Source: a virus. Taken from it: a stretch of DNA of 64,000 bases. The notes under the pieces were generated by a model. The model made no database searches. It saw only the letters and a list, made by a program, of their open reading frames with translations, and was not told the origin of the DNA. The stretch is from IMG/VR virus record IMGVR_UViG_3300008050_000022, positions 41,938 through 105,937 of that record. One strand, written 5' to 3'. Numbering within the stretch: the first letter of the stretch is position 1; each line of letters starts with the position of its first letter. Positions 35,546 through 45,000 of the stretch are shown here, piece by piece. The position numbers were made by a program, and so were the translations under genes.

Positions 35546-36326
35546 CGCCGTACTCCCGGAACTTCTTCTCTACTTTGTTCTTTATACGGGAGACAGTGGG
35601 GGCCGACACGCCAATCCTCTTAGCAATCTCACCGGTTCCCAGCGTGGGCTTACCGTTGAGACCGAGCGAGTACTCGAGGACAGTGTACTCACGGGGAGCC
35701 AGCTCGTACTTGATCAGCCGAATGATCTCCAAGTCCTTGGGAGGGATCATGGAGGAAGGATTTGAGAGCTCTACTGCTCCCTCGTAGCCTGACGTCAGGA
35801 GATCCCTCCGCATCTCCAACTGCATGCGGTTCACCTCTGCAGGCGCCCACTGCAGCTTGTCCGAGATCTCCATGGAAGTGGGCTCTCGACCGAAGTCCTC
35901 AGACAGCTGACTCAGCGCCCCCTTGTACTCCGTGATCTTGTTGATCCGCTTCTCGGGAATCGCTCCGACGTTCTGGTACTTCTTGATGAAGCGGCCGGAC
36001 TTTCGAAGAAGTCCGTAGACGTGAGTGCTGAGCGCAGCAGGCTTGCCGGACTTCTTACCGACGTAGTTCGGATCGTAGGTACGGAAGGCGTTGAGCAGCT
36101 GCTGGTTCACCTCCGCCTCGATCACGGGGGTAGGCAAGGGCACCCGTCCAGAGAACTTCCTAACCTGACTCTGTGCCAGGTTCTGGAAGGAGGCTACGAG
36201 GGGTTCCAGCTTGACCGGATCCTCTCCCGATGCCTTCCACTGGTTCCACATCTCCATCTCTGCCTGCCGACGGGCAGACAAGCCGGGCCTCTTGGCGGCC
36301 AGCTTGTGGAGGATGTCCTCGTCCAT
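35535..36326 (-). CDS. Sigma-70-like RNA polymerase sigma factor
   Basis: 263 aa from ATG 36326 (TAATG). Region 2 is visible at about 44-125: LVASFQNLAQSQVRKFSGR, then NAFRTYDPNYVG and LSTHVYGLLRKSGRFIKKY, parallel to the sigma pattern NLVxxxAxxF...YDPxxG...FSTYxYxxIRxxI. A region 3-like helix pair follows (ALSQLSEDFGREPTSMEISDKLQW). Region 4 is clear: LAPREYTVLEYSLGLNG and GTGEIAKRIGVSAPTVSRIK, a helix-turn-helix that should contact the -35 element. It lacks region 1. Phage late sigma factors switch host polymerase to virion genes; finding it inside the virion operon suggests positive feedback. Confidence 0.82.
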   Translation of the reverse strand: MDEDILHKLAAKRPGLSARRQAEMEMWNQWKASGEDPVKLEPLVASFQNLAQSQVRKFSGRVPLPTPVIEAEVNQQLLNAFRTYDPNYVGKKSGKPAALSTHVYGLLRKSGRFIKKYQNVGAIPEKRINKITEYKGALSQLSEDFGREPTSMEISDKLQWAPAEVNRMQLEMRRDLLTSGYEGAVELSNPSSMIPPKDLEIIRLIKYELAPREYTVLEYSLGLNGKPTLGTGEIAKRIGVSAPTVSRIKNKVEKKFREYGGGI

Positions 36327-36856
36327 TACCTGAAGCCGGGGTTAGGGAGCGGTACCGTAGTGGCTTGAGCGTTAGAGGGAGGGGTAGGTACTCCAGATCT
36401 ACCAGCGTTGAACCTGAACGCCGACTGATCCGCCTTCAAGGAGCTTTTAGCCGCCGTCAGGGTGCTAGGAGGAGAGAAGGCGGGGCGCTTGATCTTCGCC
36501 AGACCGTTCCTACGGAGATCGACTCCAATGTCTGCCGCAGTCTTCTCAGCCGACTCGCGGTAGTTCTTCAGGACGCCCTTGTACCCCCGGCGGGTGGACA
36601 GCTCTTCCAGGTACTTGTCCCCTGCAGCGACAGCCCCTCCGATAGCCGCCCCTGCAAGGTGGTGCTTACGGCCAGGGTTCTTGGCCCCGAAGCTGGCCAG
36701 CATGCCTCCCGGGATGGCCCCGATCACTCCTCGATGAGCGTACGGGCGCGCAGAGTCGATCTTTCGCAAGACCCTCTTCTTCCGCTCACGCGACTTCGCG
36801 TTCTCTGCCAACTTCAGCAGCTCGAGTCCGAATGCCTGGTAGACGAGGTGGTTCAT
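36326..36856 (-). CDS. Basic Ala/Gly-rich protein, candidate internal virion protein
   Basis: 176 aa, ATG overlapping the previous stop (ATGA). The N-terminus YQAFGLELLKLAE matches the FSAFGEEMIKIAV of the next gene upstream in the operon. The rest is basic, with Gly/Ala-rich hydrophobic patches (GVIGAIPGGMLASFG; HLAGAAIGGAVAAG) and a Pro/Ser-rich tail. It might be an internal or processed head/tail protein. See the finding on the shared motif. Confidence 0.7.
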   Translation of the reverse strand: MNHLVYQAFGLELLKLAENAKSRERKKRVLRKIDSARPYAHRGVIGAIPGGMLASFGAKNPGRKHHLAGAAIGGAVAAGDKYLEELSTRRGYKGVLKNYRESAEKTAADIGVDLRRNGLAKIKRPAFSPPSTLTAAKSSLKADQSAFRFNAGRSGVPTPPSNAQATTVPLPNPGFR

Positions 36857-37080
36857 CCGCCGTATCGCTGCATCATCCTCTGGGCCTTGAGCTGCCGCCT
36901 CTGCTGCTTCCGCACCCTGTGGCCCACGGAGATGTCCTTAGCTGCCTGCTGCGCTCCTACGGTGCCTACAGCGCCGGCTAGGAGGCCTTGCTGGACCTTG
37001 CTGAAGCGAGCCTCCTTGGTCCACGGGGCGGACTTGCTCACCGCGATCTTGATCATCTCTTCACCGAAAGCACTGAACAT
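36853..37080 (-). CDS. Small basic protein sharing an N-terminal motif with its neighbour
   Basis: 75 aa from ATG 37080, with GGAGGGA eight bases upstream; a longer frame would overlap the hub gene. N-terminus MFSAFGEEMIKIAVSK, then a Gly/Ala stretch (LLAGAVGTVGAQQAA) and a very basic C-terminus (HRVRKQQRRQLKAQRM). Nucleic-acid or scaffold association is possible. Confidence 0.7.
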   Translation of the reverse strand: MFSAFGEEMIKIAVSKSAPWTKEARFSKVQQGLLAGAVGTVGAQQAAKDISVGHRVRKQQRRQLKAQRMMQRYGG

Positions 37081-37084
37081 CTGT

Positions 37085-40000
37085 CTATCCCTCCAAGCCT
37101 CGACCAAGATCGCCGCCTCGGCCTAACAATTCTCTGCGGTACGCCAGAACCTTAGCGCGTCTGGCTTGCCGAGGGTCCATATCCGGATTCAGCTGAATCG
37201 GCGTTCCCATGGAGACCTTGGGCATTCTCTTGTTCGGGTCGTTGATCAACCCTTTCAGTCCGGTTAGCTCTGCTACTGCCCGACTATGGAACCCTTCTTC
37301 CCCTTTGGTCAACGCGCCATCCTTGTCGAACTCGACATGACGGCCCAGCACCTCATCCATCCTAGCAACTGGGCGGAAGGTGTAGTTCTGAATGAACTTG
37401 GTCAGGTCCAGGTGATCTCCTTGAGAGGACTTCAAGTGCCCGTAAACGGTCGCTAGTGCGTCAACTGCCTGAGCAATAGACACACTCTGCTCCACCTTGA
37501 TCTTGACTGCCTCAGACTTCTCCGCCGCCGCCGTACCGTCTGTGGATGGGACAGTGACGTCCACATCCACGTAGACATGGCCCGACCTCAAAGAGCCTAG
37601 ACGATCCGCTTCGCTCAGCTGGAACACCTGATCGTCTACTACCGACCCGGTACCGAATAGCGGCTCGTACACCTTCTTGCCGATCTTGTCGTTGTAGTAC
37701 ACGTCGGAGAACCAGGGAGGGAACAACGCCATCTCTACAGGCGTTTGGATCTTCGTAGTAGCGAAGGCCTCCTTGTCCTCTCTGCTGAACGTGACTCTTT
37801 CCTCAATAATGATGTCGGAGAAGAACACTGCACCGTGATCAGCTGGGTGCTCTTCAGGCACTCCGGCCGGCACGGCGCCCGCACCCCATGATTCTATATA
37901 GGGGCCCACACCCCCAACCGTAACGGAAGTGATCGTCCCTCCATTGATCCCGACCGTATCGAGTAACCGTATCTCTGCGTCCCCCTGCAGATCCTCTAGA
38001 GAGGGGAGTTCTACTGACATTGAGGCGCTGACGGATCTTCCGTACAGGAACTTCGCAGCTTCTGGAGAGTCCGTGATGTTTGACGTGACGTGATCGAAGT
38101 GGGTGATCATGGTCACGCCAGCCAGCGCCCTTTCCCGCGCCCCGATGAAGAGGTTGAGGAACTCATCATCAGATCCGTCAGCCGTTCTATGTGAGCGGGC
38201 CTGCGTGAACGAGACTGACGAGGTCCCTCCGGACTGACTAATGGAGTGGGACAGGGAGCTGACCAGTCCGAGCATGGCAGTAGGCAGGTACGTGATGCCC
38301 CCCTCTAGCTCAAAGCCGGTGACGGACTCCTTAATCTTGCTGAAGACCTGCTGCACGGTCATGTCCCCTGGAGGAGTGAACCCCCTCTGGATCACTACGC
38401 CGGGGAACCCCAAAGCCAGGTACGGGTTGAAGTAGCAGCTCACCTCCATCGATCTAGACGAGAAGCGGTGCCGAAAGAAGTTGAAGTCTGCGACATGCTT
38501 CCTCAGAGCGTCCGCGTCCGAGGAGAGTCCTTGCGCTGCTCGAGCCTCCGTCAACGTCTTGTTGGCGAAGAAGTTGACCTGGCCCATGCGCTCGAAGCGA
38601 GGAACGATTCCTGTGAACCGCTCGTGCTGCATCGTGAAGTTCTTGGTGAGATGGCCGCCTGCCTCAAACTCCTTCCGGAACTCCTCGACCCGGGGGGAGT
38701 AGTTGAAGGACGCTAGTAGGGCGTTCTCCTCCGATCCGAGGATCTCCAGGTTTGTTCGCAGCTGGATGCGAGAGACCTCTCGCATGTACCCACGGGCGTA
38801 GTTCACGCTGAGCTGCTGCTCTGGGAAGATCACGTTGCATCGTGGAGGGGCCACGAACCAGACGTCCGGCCGGATGATCTGCGTGAGCAGGCGCGCTGCT
38901 CGCCTCTTCTCCGCGAAGCTCGAGGCCTCCCTGGTAGGGATGTCAGCCAGTCCGCTGCCCCTGCCCCGCACCAGCTTCGGCACCACTAGAGCCGTGTACT
39001 CATCCGGTGTAGTGAAGGGAGGAGAATCGCGCTTACCCTGCTGCTGTGCGATGACGTCGTCAGGGAATTTCGTATTCCCTGGTTCGTTGACGTAAGCCGG
39101 GTAAAAGACCTTCATCAGGAGACTGCGAAGGCTCCACCCTTCGGCGGGTGGGCGAGCGCCCCTAGTGAAGTACTGGTACATGAGCTCGAAGTGCTCCTCT
39201 GGGGTGAGCTCCAGGATCAGAGTACCGACCTCCCGCCTAGCCCGCTGGGTCTTACCGAGCTGGATATCGAGATCATCCGCACTGTGGCCCCCCTCTATCG
39301 TCCCCTTTTCCCACTTCTTCCTCCAGACGACGTTCCTCTTCTGGAAGTGGCTCACCTTCGCTGCCAGCAAGGGGAGGTCGTACACATTCGCTGGAGTGAA
39401 CTGAATCAGTCCTGTAGCGAAGGTCCCTGGAGGCGGCTCTGTTACGTCCTCCCAGTTCTTTGTGTTCTGGCTGGCGATGTTCCACTCAGACTCTTTTTGG
39501 ATGATGGCTGCCAGGTCGTAAGGATCTGCGCCGATCTTGCGGGCCAAGGCCACGCACCTCTGCGCGAGATCCAGGTTGCACCCACCTATCCGGCCATGAT
39601 GATCAGCGATCTCCCGCGCGGCCAACTCGTCTGACACCGCCGAGGTGGCGACTATCTCATCCGACAGACCCGAAACCCGCTCCCCTAGAATGTATCGCGG
39701 CGTCGGATTGGGGCAGATGTTGTGGTACGTGTGCGAGTTGAAGAGCCCTACGACATCTCGGAAGCTCACGAGATCGCCCATGCCTCCTAGTGAGTTCTCC
39801 AACCACTGGGTAAACGCCTTCGCCTTGAAGAGCTCTCCGGCAGTGACGTCGTCCTCCACTGCCCCGACCTGGTGAGTGTTCTTGACTCGGAGTTCGGCGA
39901 TTGTGTTGTACAGATTCGCCCCAGCCCGAATACCGGGAACCCCTCCCACTGCTTCAAGTGTGTGAATTACTCCTCCTAGAAGTCCTGTGGCGTTCTGCAG

Positions 40001-40519
40001 ATCAGGAGTCAAGGGAGTCTTGGTCAGCATCCCCGCCAGCACTGTGGAGGGGTTGTTCACCACGTCATCGAAGAGGTTGTCACTAGCGCCCAAGTACGCG
40101 GCGGGACGCTCTGCGAGCTTGTCGCTAGACACACTCATCATGTACTGGAAGGTGGTGTCCCAGTAGGAGCTGGTGTCCAAGCACTGGAACGTCACCGACC
40201 TGCTGCCAGGCGACTTGCTCATGCTTACGGAAACGATCTCCCCGCAGAACATGAGTCGATACTGTCCCCGATCCTTGGCCTCTCCCCACTCATCTTCAGG
40301 GATCGTCCACCTAGCCGGACCTGCTCCCTCGTCTAGGTAAAACAGATGAACCAACGTCCTTGGCTTGAGCTCCAGAGCGCGATCAGTCGGAACTACCTGG
40401 ACGTTGGCGGATGCTCCGCTCCCTATGGAGGCGTTGACGGAAGCGCCTACTACAGGAACTTCGATTCCTTCGAGGAACAGCCGCAGGTGGATCTTACGTC
40501 CTTGGCCGTGCGCCGCCAT
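37085..40519 (-). CDS. Tail hub protein with embedded lytic transglycosylase-like domain (1144 aa)
   Basis: Start ATG 40519 (TGATG). The N-terminus (RLFLEGIEVPVVGASVN; RTLVHLFYLDEG; LMFCGEIVSVSM) resembles gpD/gp27-type hub proteins. Around residues 315-480 a muralytic domain is inserted: LARKIGADPYDLAAIIQKES with likely catalytic Glu near 343, and FATGLIQFTPANVYDLP near 366-382, typical of lysozyme-like transglycosylase folds. The remainder is beta-rich hub sequence. It would sit at the tail tip and open the peptidoglycan during infection. The size is well above gp27/gpD (about 400 aa). Confidence 0.82.
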   Translation of the reverse strand: MAAHGQGRKIHLRLFLEGIEVPVVGASVNASIGSGASANVQVVPTDRALELKPRTLVHLFYLDEGAGPARWTIPEDEWGEAKDRGQYRLMFCGEIVSVSMSKSPGSRSVTFQCLDTSSYWDTTFQYMMSVSSDKLAERPAAYLGASDNLFDDVVNNPSTVLAGMLTKTPLTPDLQNATGLLGGVIHTLEAVGGVPGIRAGANLYNTIAELRVKNTHQVGAVEDDVTAGELFKAKAFTQWLENSLGGMGDLVSFRDVVGLFNSHTYHNICPNPTPRYILGERVSGLSDEIVATSAVSDELAAREIADHHGRIGGCNLDLAQRCVALARKIGADPYDLAAIIQKESEWNIASQNTKNWEDVTEPPPGTFATGLIQFTPANVYDLPLLAAKVSHFQKRNVVWRKKWEKGTIEGGHSADDLDIQLGKTQRARREVGTLILELTPEEHFELMYQYFTRGARPPAEGWSLRSLLMKVFYPAYVNEPGNTKFPDDVIAQQQGKRDSPPFTTPDEYTALVVPKLVRGRGSGLADIPTREASSFAEKRRAARLLTQIIRPDVWFVAPPRCNVIFPEQQLSVNYARGYMREVSRIQLRTNLEILGSEENALLASFNYSPRVEEFRKEFEAGGHLTKNFTMQHERFTGIVPRFERMGQVNFFANKTLTEARAAQGLSSDADALRKHVADFNFFRHRFSSRSMEVSCYFNPYLALGFPGVVIQRGFTPPGDMTVQQVFSKIKESVTGFELEGGITYLPTAMLGLVSSLSHSISQSGGTSSVSFTQARSHRTADGSDDEFLNLFIGARERALAGVTMITHFDHVTSNITDSPEAAKFLYGRSVSASMSVELPSLEDLQGDAEIRLLDTVGINGGTITSVTVGGVGPYIESWGAGAVPAGVPEEHPADHGAVFFSDIIIEERVTFSREDKEAFATTKIQTPVEMALFPPWFSDVYYNDKIGKKVYEPLFGTGSVVDDQVFQLSEADRLGSLRSGHVYVDVDVTVPSTDGTAAAEKSEAVKIKVEQSVSIAQAVDALATVYGHLKSSQGDHLDLTKFIQNYTFRPVARMDEVLGRHVEFDKDGALTKGEEGFHSRAVAELTGLKGLINDPNKRMPKVSMGTPIQLNPDMDPRQARRAKVLAYRRELLGRGGDLGRGLEG

Positions 40520-41790
40520 CAGAGAGCCGGATTAACCGCTGACAGGCCGCCCATGACATTGTCCTCCCTAGGAGCGCCTGTCGTCGTGGGTAGCATCATA
40601 TCTCGAACTACGAAGGCCCCGTGGGTAGGCGGATCATCTACGGACCCGGCGGACATCTCACCGTTGGCTGCAAGCATCTGCCCACCCACCACAGTCATGG
40701 CCCCCTGCAGATTGCCGGACAGGTTCTTCTTCAGAACCCCAAAGCTCTTGTCGTGTACCTCGGTCGGGTTCTCGGGGGTGCTGCCTTGCTGCCTCAGCTC
40801 AGCCCACATTTGATCTTGCCGAGCCGTCGCCTCTGCCTCGGCATCGAACTCCCCTCCTCCTGCCCCGTACACGTACTCATCCACGTTGTCGTAGATGTTG
40901 CTCCTGATGGAGTCCCTGTCTCTTCCCTCGTAGACTGTCCCCGAAACTGGGGGCACGGTGTAGTAGGTGCCGTCGGCGTCCTGGTAGTACTCCTTCTCGG
41001 GATCTGTCCACAGCTGCAGGGCATCCACCTTGTAGGGTTCGTTGAGCGCGTCAGCAATCTCCTGAGTCCGCCTACTCCTGATGTCGGCCACCTTGTCCTC
41101 GGCAGCGCGTAGAGCGGAGTGTCCAGGGAACTCCGCAGCTCCAATGTCGCTGCTGTCGTGGTACCCCGTCACCCACATCGAGAAGTTGAGGGACACCAGG
41201 TTGGGGTTCGCTTCTGCCTGCTGCCCGATCGCGGAGTTCAGCATGTACCCCTCAACGACGATGTCGTCGTAGGAGATGTACAGCCGAGCATTCCGCTCCA
41301 CCAGCTTCGTGCCCCGAAAGATGTTCTCGTAGTTCTCCCACCACTCCGATCGCCAGTTGAAGTCAGCGGTGTTCACCAGCACTCCACTGAACTGCACTAC
41401 TCGAGGTCGCTCCCCAAAGAAGAAGCCGTAGGCCTGGCCGAAGGTCTCCAACAACTGCAGCTTCTCGTCTCTCGATTCGCTGACGGACTGGAGAATGTAG
41501 TTGGCCGACATGTCGGCGCTCTTTGTCTCGTTCGGCGGGGCACTGGAGTTGATGAGTCCTACAGGAGCTCCCCCTGCATCCAGCACCCGCATGGTCGAGT
41601 ACGTGTTCGGCGTCACCTGGATGCCTCGAGTAGGTCTACGGACGTAGAGCCCTCCGTACGAGCTCTCCCCAACGGTCACCTTCCTCCGATACGCGGTTGA
41701 GCGAGTCGTACTGTGCTCCCGACCCACAGTAGCGGCTACCTCCTCCGGCGAAGCGTGGAATACTTCTTCCTCTAAGGTGATGATCGTCAC
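40519..41790 (-). CDS. Tail/baseplate structural protein
   Basis: 423 aa from GTG 41790 (GTGA). The central part RVVQFSGVLVNTADFNWRSE and LYISYDDIVVEGYMLNS, then LVSLNFSMWVTGYHD, resembles phage tail proteins upstream of hub genes that attach to the tube. The C-terminal third is acidic and low in structure. It lies between the tape measure and the hub, the usual place of distal tail or tube-initiator proteins. Confidence 0.72.
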   Translation of the reverse strand: MTIITLEEEVFHASPEEVAATVGREHSTTRSTAYRRKVTVGESSYGGLYVRRPTRGIQVTPNTYSTMRVLDAGGAPVGLINSSAPPNETKSADMSANYILQSVSESRDEKLQLLETFGQAYGFFFGERPRVVQFSGVLVNTADFNWRSEWWENYENIFRGTKLVERNARLYISYDDIVVEGYMLNSAIGQQAEANPNLVSLNFSMWVTGYHDSSDIGAAEFPGHSALRAAEDKVADIRSRRTQEIADALNEPYKVDALQLWTDPEKEYYQDADGTYYTVPPVSGTVYEGRDRDSIRSNIYDNVDEYVYGAGGGEFDAEAEATARQDQMWAELRQQGSTPENPTEVHDKSFGVLKKNLSGNLQGAMTVVGGQMLAANGEMSAGSVDDPPTHGAFVVRDMMLPTTTGAPREDNVMGGLSAVNPAL

Positions 41791-42020
41791 ATTCTCACCC
41801 TTCCGCGTGCCAGCAGGTAGTCCGTGACGTCTCTGCCGTACTCTGGCGTTCCGCCAGAACCTGTCTTGACCTTCGCGGCGTAAGCCTTGATCGCGTTCAC
41901 CATGAAGTCGTCAACGATCGCCTCACTCAGGATGCGGATCCGCTTGATCCGCACACCTCGACCTACCGTGAACTCCTCGACCCTCTCTTCTCGGGATCGG
42001 ATCTCGTCGAACTGACTCAT
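41787..42020 (-). CDS. Small tail-operon protein
   Basis: 77 aa, ATG overlapping the tape measure stop (ATGA). Charged N-terminus, then VDDFMVNAIKAYAAKVKTG. Small proteins at this place between tape measure and hub often serve as tail completion or baseplate proteins, but nothing here proves it. Confidence 0.65.
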   Translation of the reverse strand: MSQFDEIRSREERVEEFTVGRGVRIKRIRILSEAIVDDFMVNAIKAYAAKVKTGSGGTPEYGRDVTDYLLARGRVRM

Positions 42021-45000
42021 GGATGCTTCTCCAGCTCGATGAGCTTCTTGTCGTGCCCCTCCACCACCTTGTCCATAGACTCTATCGCGAGCGTCTGACT
42101 TGTGATCAAGGTGTCCATACCCCCTATCAGACCCTCCATCTTCGTCATGAGGGCCGTCTCTACGTGCATGGAGCGAACACGCGTACCTCCGGATTGTGCG
42201 ATCGAGGCAGCACTGCTCAAGCCGACGCCTCCCGCCGCTACCTCTGCAAGTTCGCTGGGGCTGAGGTCTCCCGATACGGTGTCGGAGATCTTACCTCCCA
42301 ACGCATCGACGAGCCCTTCCTCCACTCCGGCCCTCTCCAGAGCCCCGGTGATGTCGGCTTCATCTGACCCGGGACCTAGAGCAGAGACGGCATCGTAGGC
42401 TTCGAGCTGTGCTTTGAGCGTGGCTCCTGCCCCTCGCCCCAGATTACCGATGGCGCGGAGCATGGCTTTACGCTTCACCTTGTCCGGGGGCAGTGCCGCT
42501 ACGATGTCAGCCAAGAAGTTGGTGGCGTCTCTACCACTGGCCCGCTCTTCAGCGTACTTCACAATAGCGTCCTTGAGATCGCCCTTGACGCGCGAGGTAC
42601 TCTTCAGCGCACCCAACAACTTAGATCCTTCATCTGCTAGGGCGGAGGAGATCCTGGTCCCGCCAACAGCCGTGAGGTACTTGTCCACTCGAGTCAGGTT
42701 CCCACGGATGGCCGCGGCCGAGTTCGGGCTGGCCCGCGACATGCTGACCACCGCAGCGGCCATTGCCTGCGCCTGCTCTCCTCCAGCCTCCCCAAAGACG
42801 GCCGACAATTCGGGGTTGTCTCCGCCTCCGCCGAAGTCCTTCCAGGCGTCTACATCCGTCTCAAGTATGTCCCCCTTCAGGATCCGCATTATGGCTTCCC
42901 GCTTAGCAGGGTCATCCATCATCCGTTCCAGCGTACTGGCCTGTTTGTCAGTCACATCCAGGGAACCTCTCTTATCGCGCTGCATAGCTCCCCAAGAGAG
43001 TCCCCCTGCAGCCCCGAGCCCCATACCCGCCAGAATCCCGGACCCCATCCATGCGAGCGGTGCGGCAACCGCACCAGCGATGCCTCCGAGCGCTATCCCA
43101 CCTGTGTTCATGACTGCCCTCTCAGCCCAGGCCCCCTTCCCCCTGTTGAACAGATCTGACATGGACGCATCTACGCCCCCCTGTGCAAGCTCCTCTAGAG
43201 CATTGGCTCGGAAGGTGCCTCCGCCGAAGTCCTCACGCCCCCCTCCCCGCATGATCGCTGTAACGGCTTCCAGAGCTCGCCCCTTAGACGCAGGATCAAT
43301 GGCGTTCGCCCCGATACGATCTGTGCCGATGTGAGCAAGCCCCGACCCCTCCTTCACGCCTATCTCTCGAATGATCGCAAGCGCCTCGCGCTGTCCAGCG
43401 GTGCGACTCCCCTCCTTGGAGTACATCAGTGCGTCCAAGACCTGCTCTGCGGACTTTTTCTTGTCCCCCTTGATGCCCTTGTCGTACATCAAAGCACCGA
43501 GGCCCCGAGATGCGGTCGTGACTCGGTCCTGGTCAACGTGCTGGAGAACCCCTACTCCAGCCCCCATCCCCGTCTCTCGAGCAACAAGATCCATGATCTT
43601 GTCTACGTTATCTTCAGTGATCTTGACGGATCCTGAGGGAGAGAACGCCTTCATCTGCAAGCGGGTGGCCTCGGAGAAGTTGTCGGTGTCCAGGACCTGA
43701 CCGATCAACGCTCCCCGCATCAAGTCAGACCGCTCCGACTGTGACATGGTTTGGAGTCGCCTCATCTGATCGTCAGAGAGTGATGACGACTCGTATCGGC
43801 CGTAGATCGTGTTGGCAATGCTCTCCACGCCCATCTCGATATCCGTGCCGATGTCTCCACCAACTCCCTTGATCGGGTCGGAAACGCTCTCCTTCCACCC
43901 CTGCTTGATGCGTCTCTTCACCCCTCCCCACGATCGGTAGTGCTCCCGCTCGTACTCTCTGGCCCGGGACTGGATCAGCTGCCGAGCTTCCTGACCCTGC
44001 TCCCGACGAATGTCGTCGTACTCTCCCGACATCTTGACCAGGAACGCTGCCGTCTGACGGTCCACGCCGGCGATCTTGTCCATGACTAGAGTGATCATGT
44101 CGTTCTTATCGGCACCCGGCTCGAGCTTGTCTACGATGCTCCGGACGATCGCCATCATCGCCTCGTTACCCCCACCCTGAGCAAAGTTGCCGGACATTTC
44201 GTGGGACTTGGCCGCGAAGGATGCCTTCCCTCGCACATCTTGAGTTCTCTCTCCTGCTACGGAGAGCATCTTGTCTATGCCCACGCGGCCCGAAAGGATG
44301 TCGTCCATGGCACCGGCGTTCATGCGGCCTGTAAACCGACCGTCCTTCATCTCGCCGGCGTAGATCATTGCAGCTTGGCCAGCCTGCCCTTGCGTGAACT
44401 GCATGGAGGCTTCGCCCAGCCGCTGCCCCATAGCCGCGTATGCGTCAGCCCCCTCCATGCCAGTTGCCTCAATCAGATCCTCGGAGGAGATGACCCCCAT
44501 TCGAGCAGCGGTACCCACTGCAGCAGCGAGTCCGGTATTCAGCCTGGCTCCCGTACCTCTCCGAGCCCCTATTTGGGCAGCCGTAGCAGCTCCAGATCTC
44601 TCGAGCCCCGTGACCTGTTGAGCGCTCAACCCGTGCGTACCCAGTACCTGCCGCTGCAGGGTTCCTCCTAGGACGTCTTGGGCGGTGTACAGGCCCGAGG
44701 AACGCATAGATCCCAGGAGCTCCGCTGCCTCTGTCATTGACGTGCTGAACGTATGAGAGATCTTCTTGACGGAGTCGATCATGCCCTTGAACTTCTTCTC
44801 GAAGTCCTGGGCACTGCGGACGGTCTGCATCATCCCCATGTCGCTCATCGACTGGAAGGTCTGCATGATGTCGTCCATGCCGGTCTGCGAGGTGGTAGCC
44901 ACACTCCGCATGGTCTTAGCGATCTGACTGACGTCCTTCGGGTTGAACCCCTGCCCCGAGAAGGCGTTGGGGTTCGCGAAGGAGTAGTTCTGGGACATCA

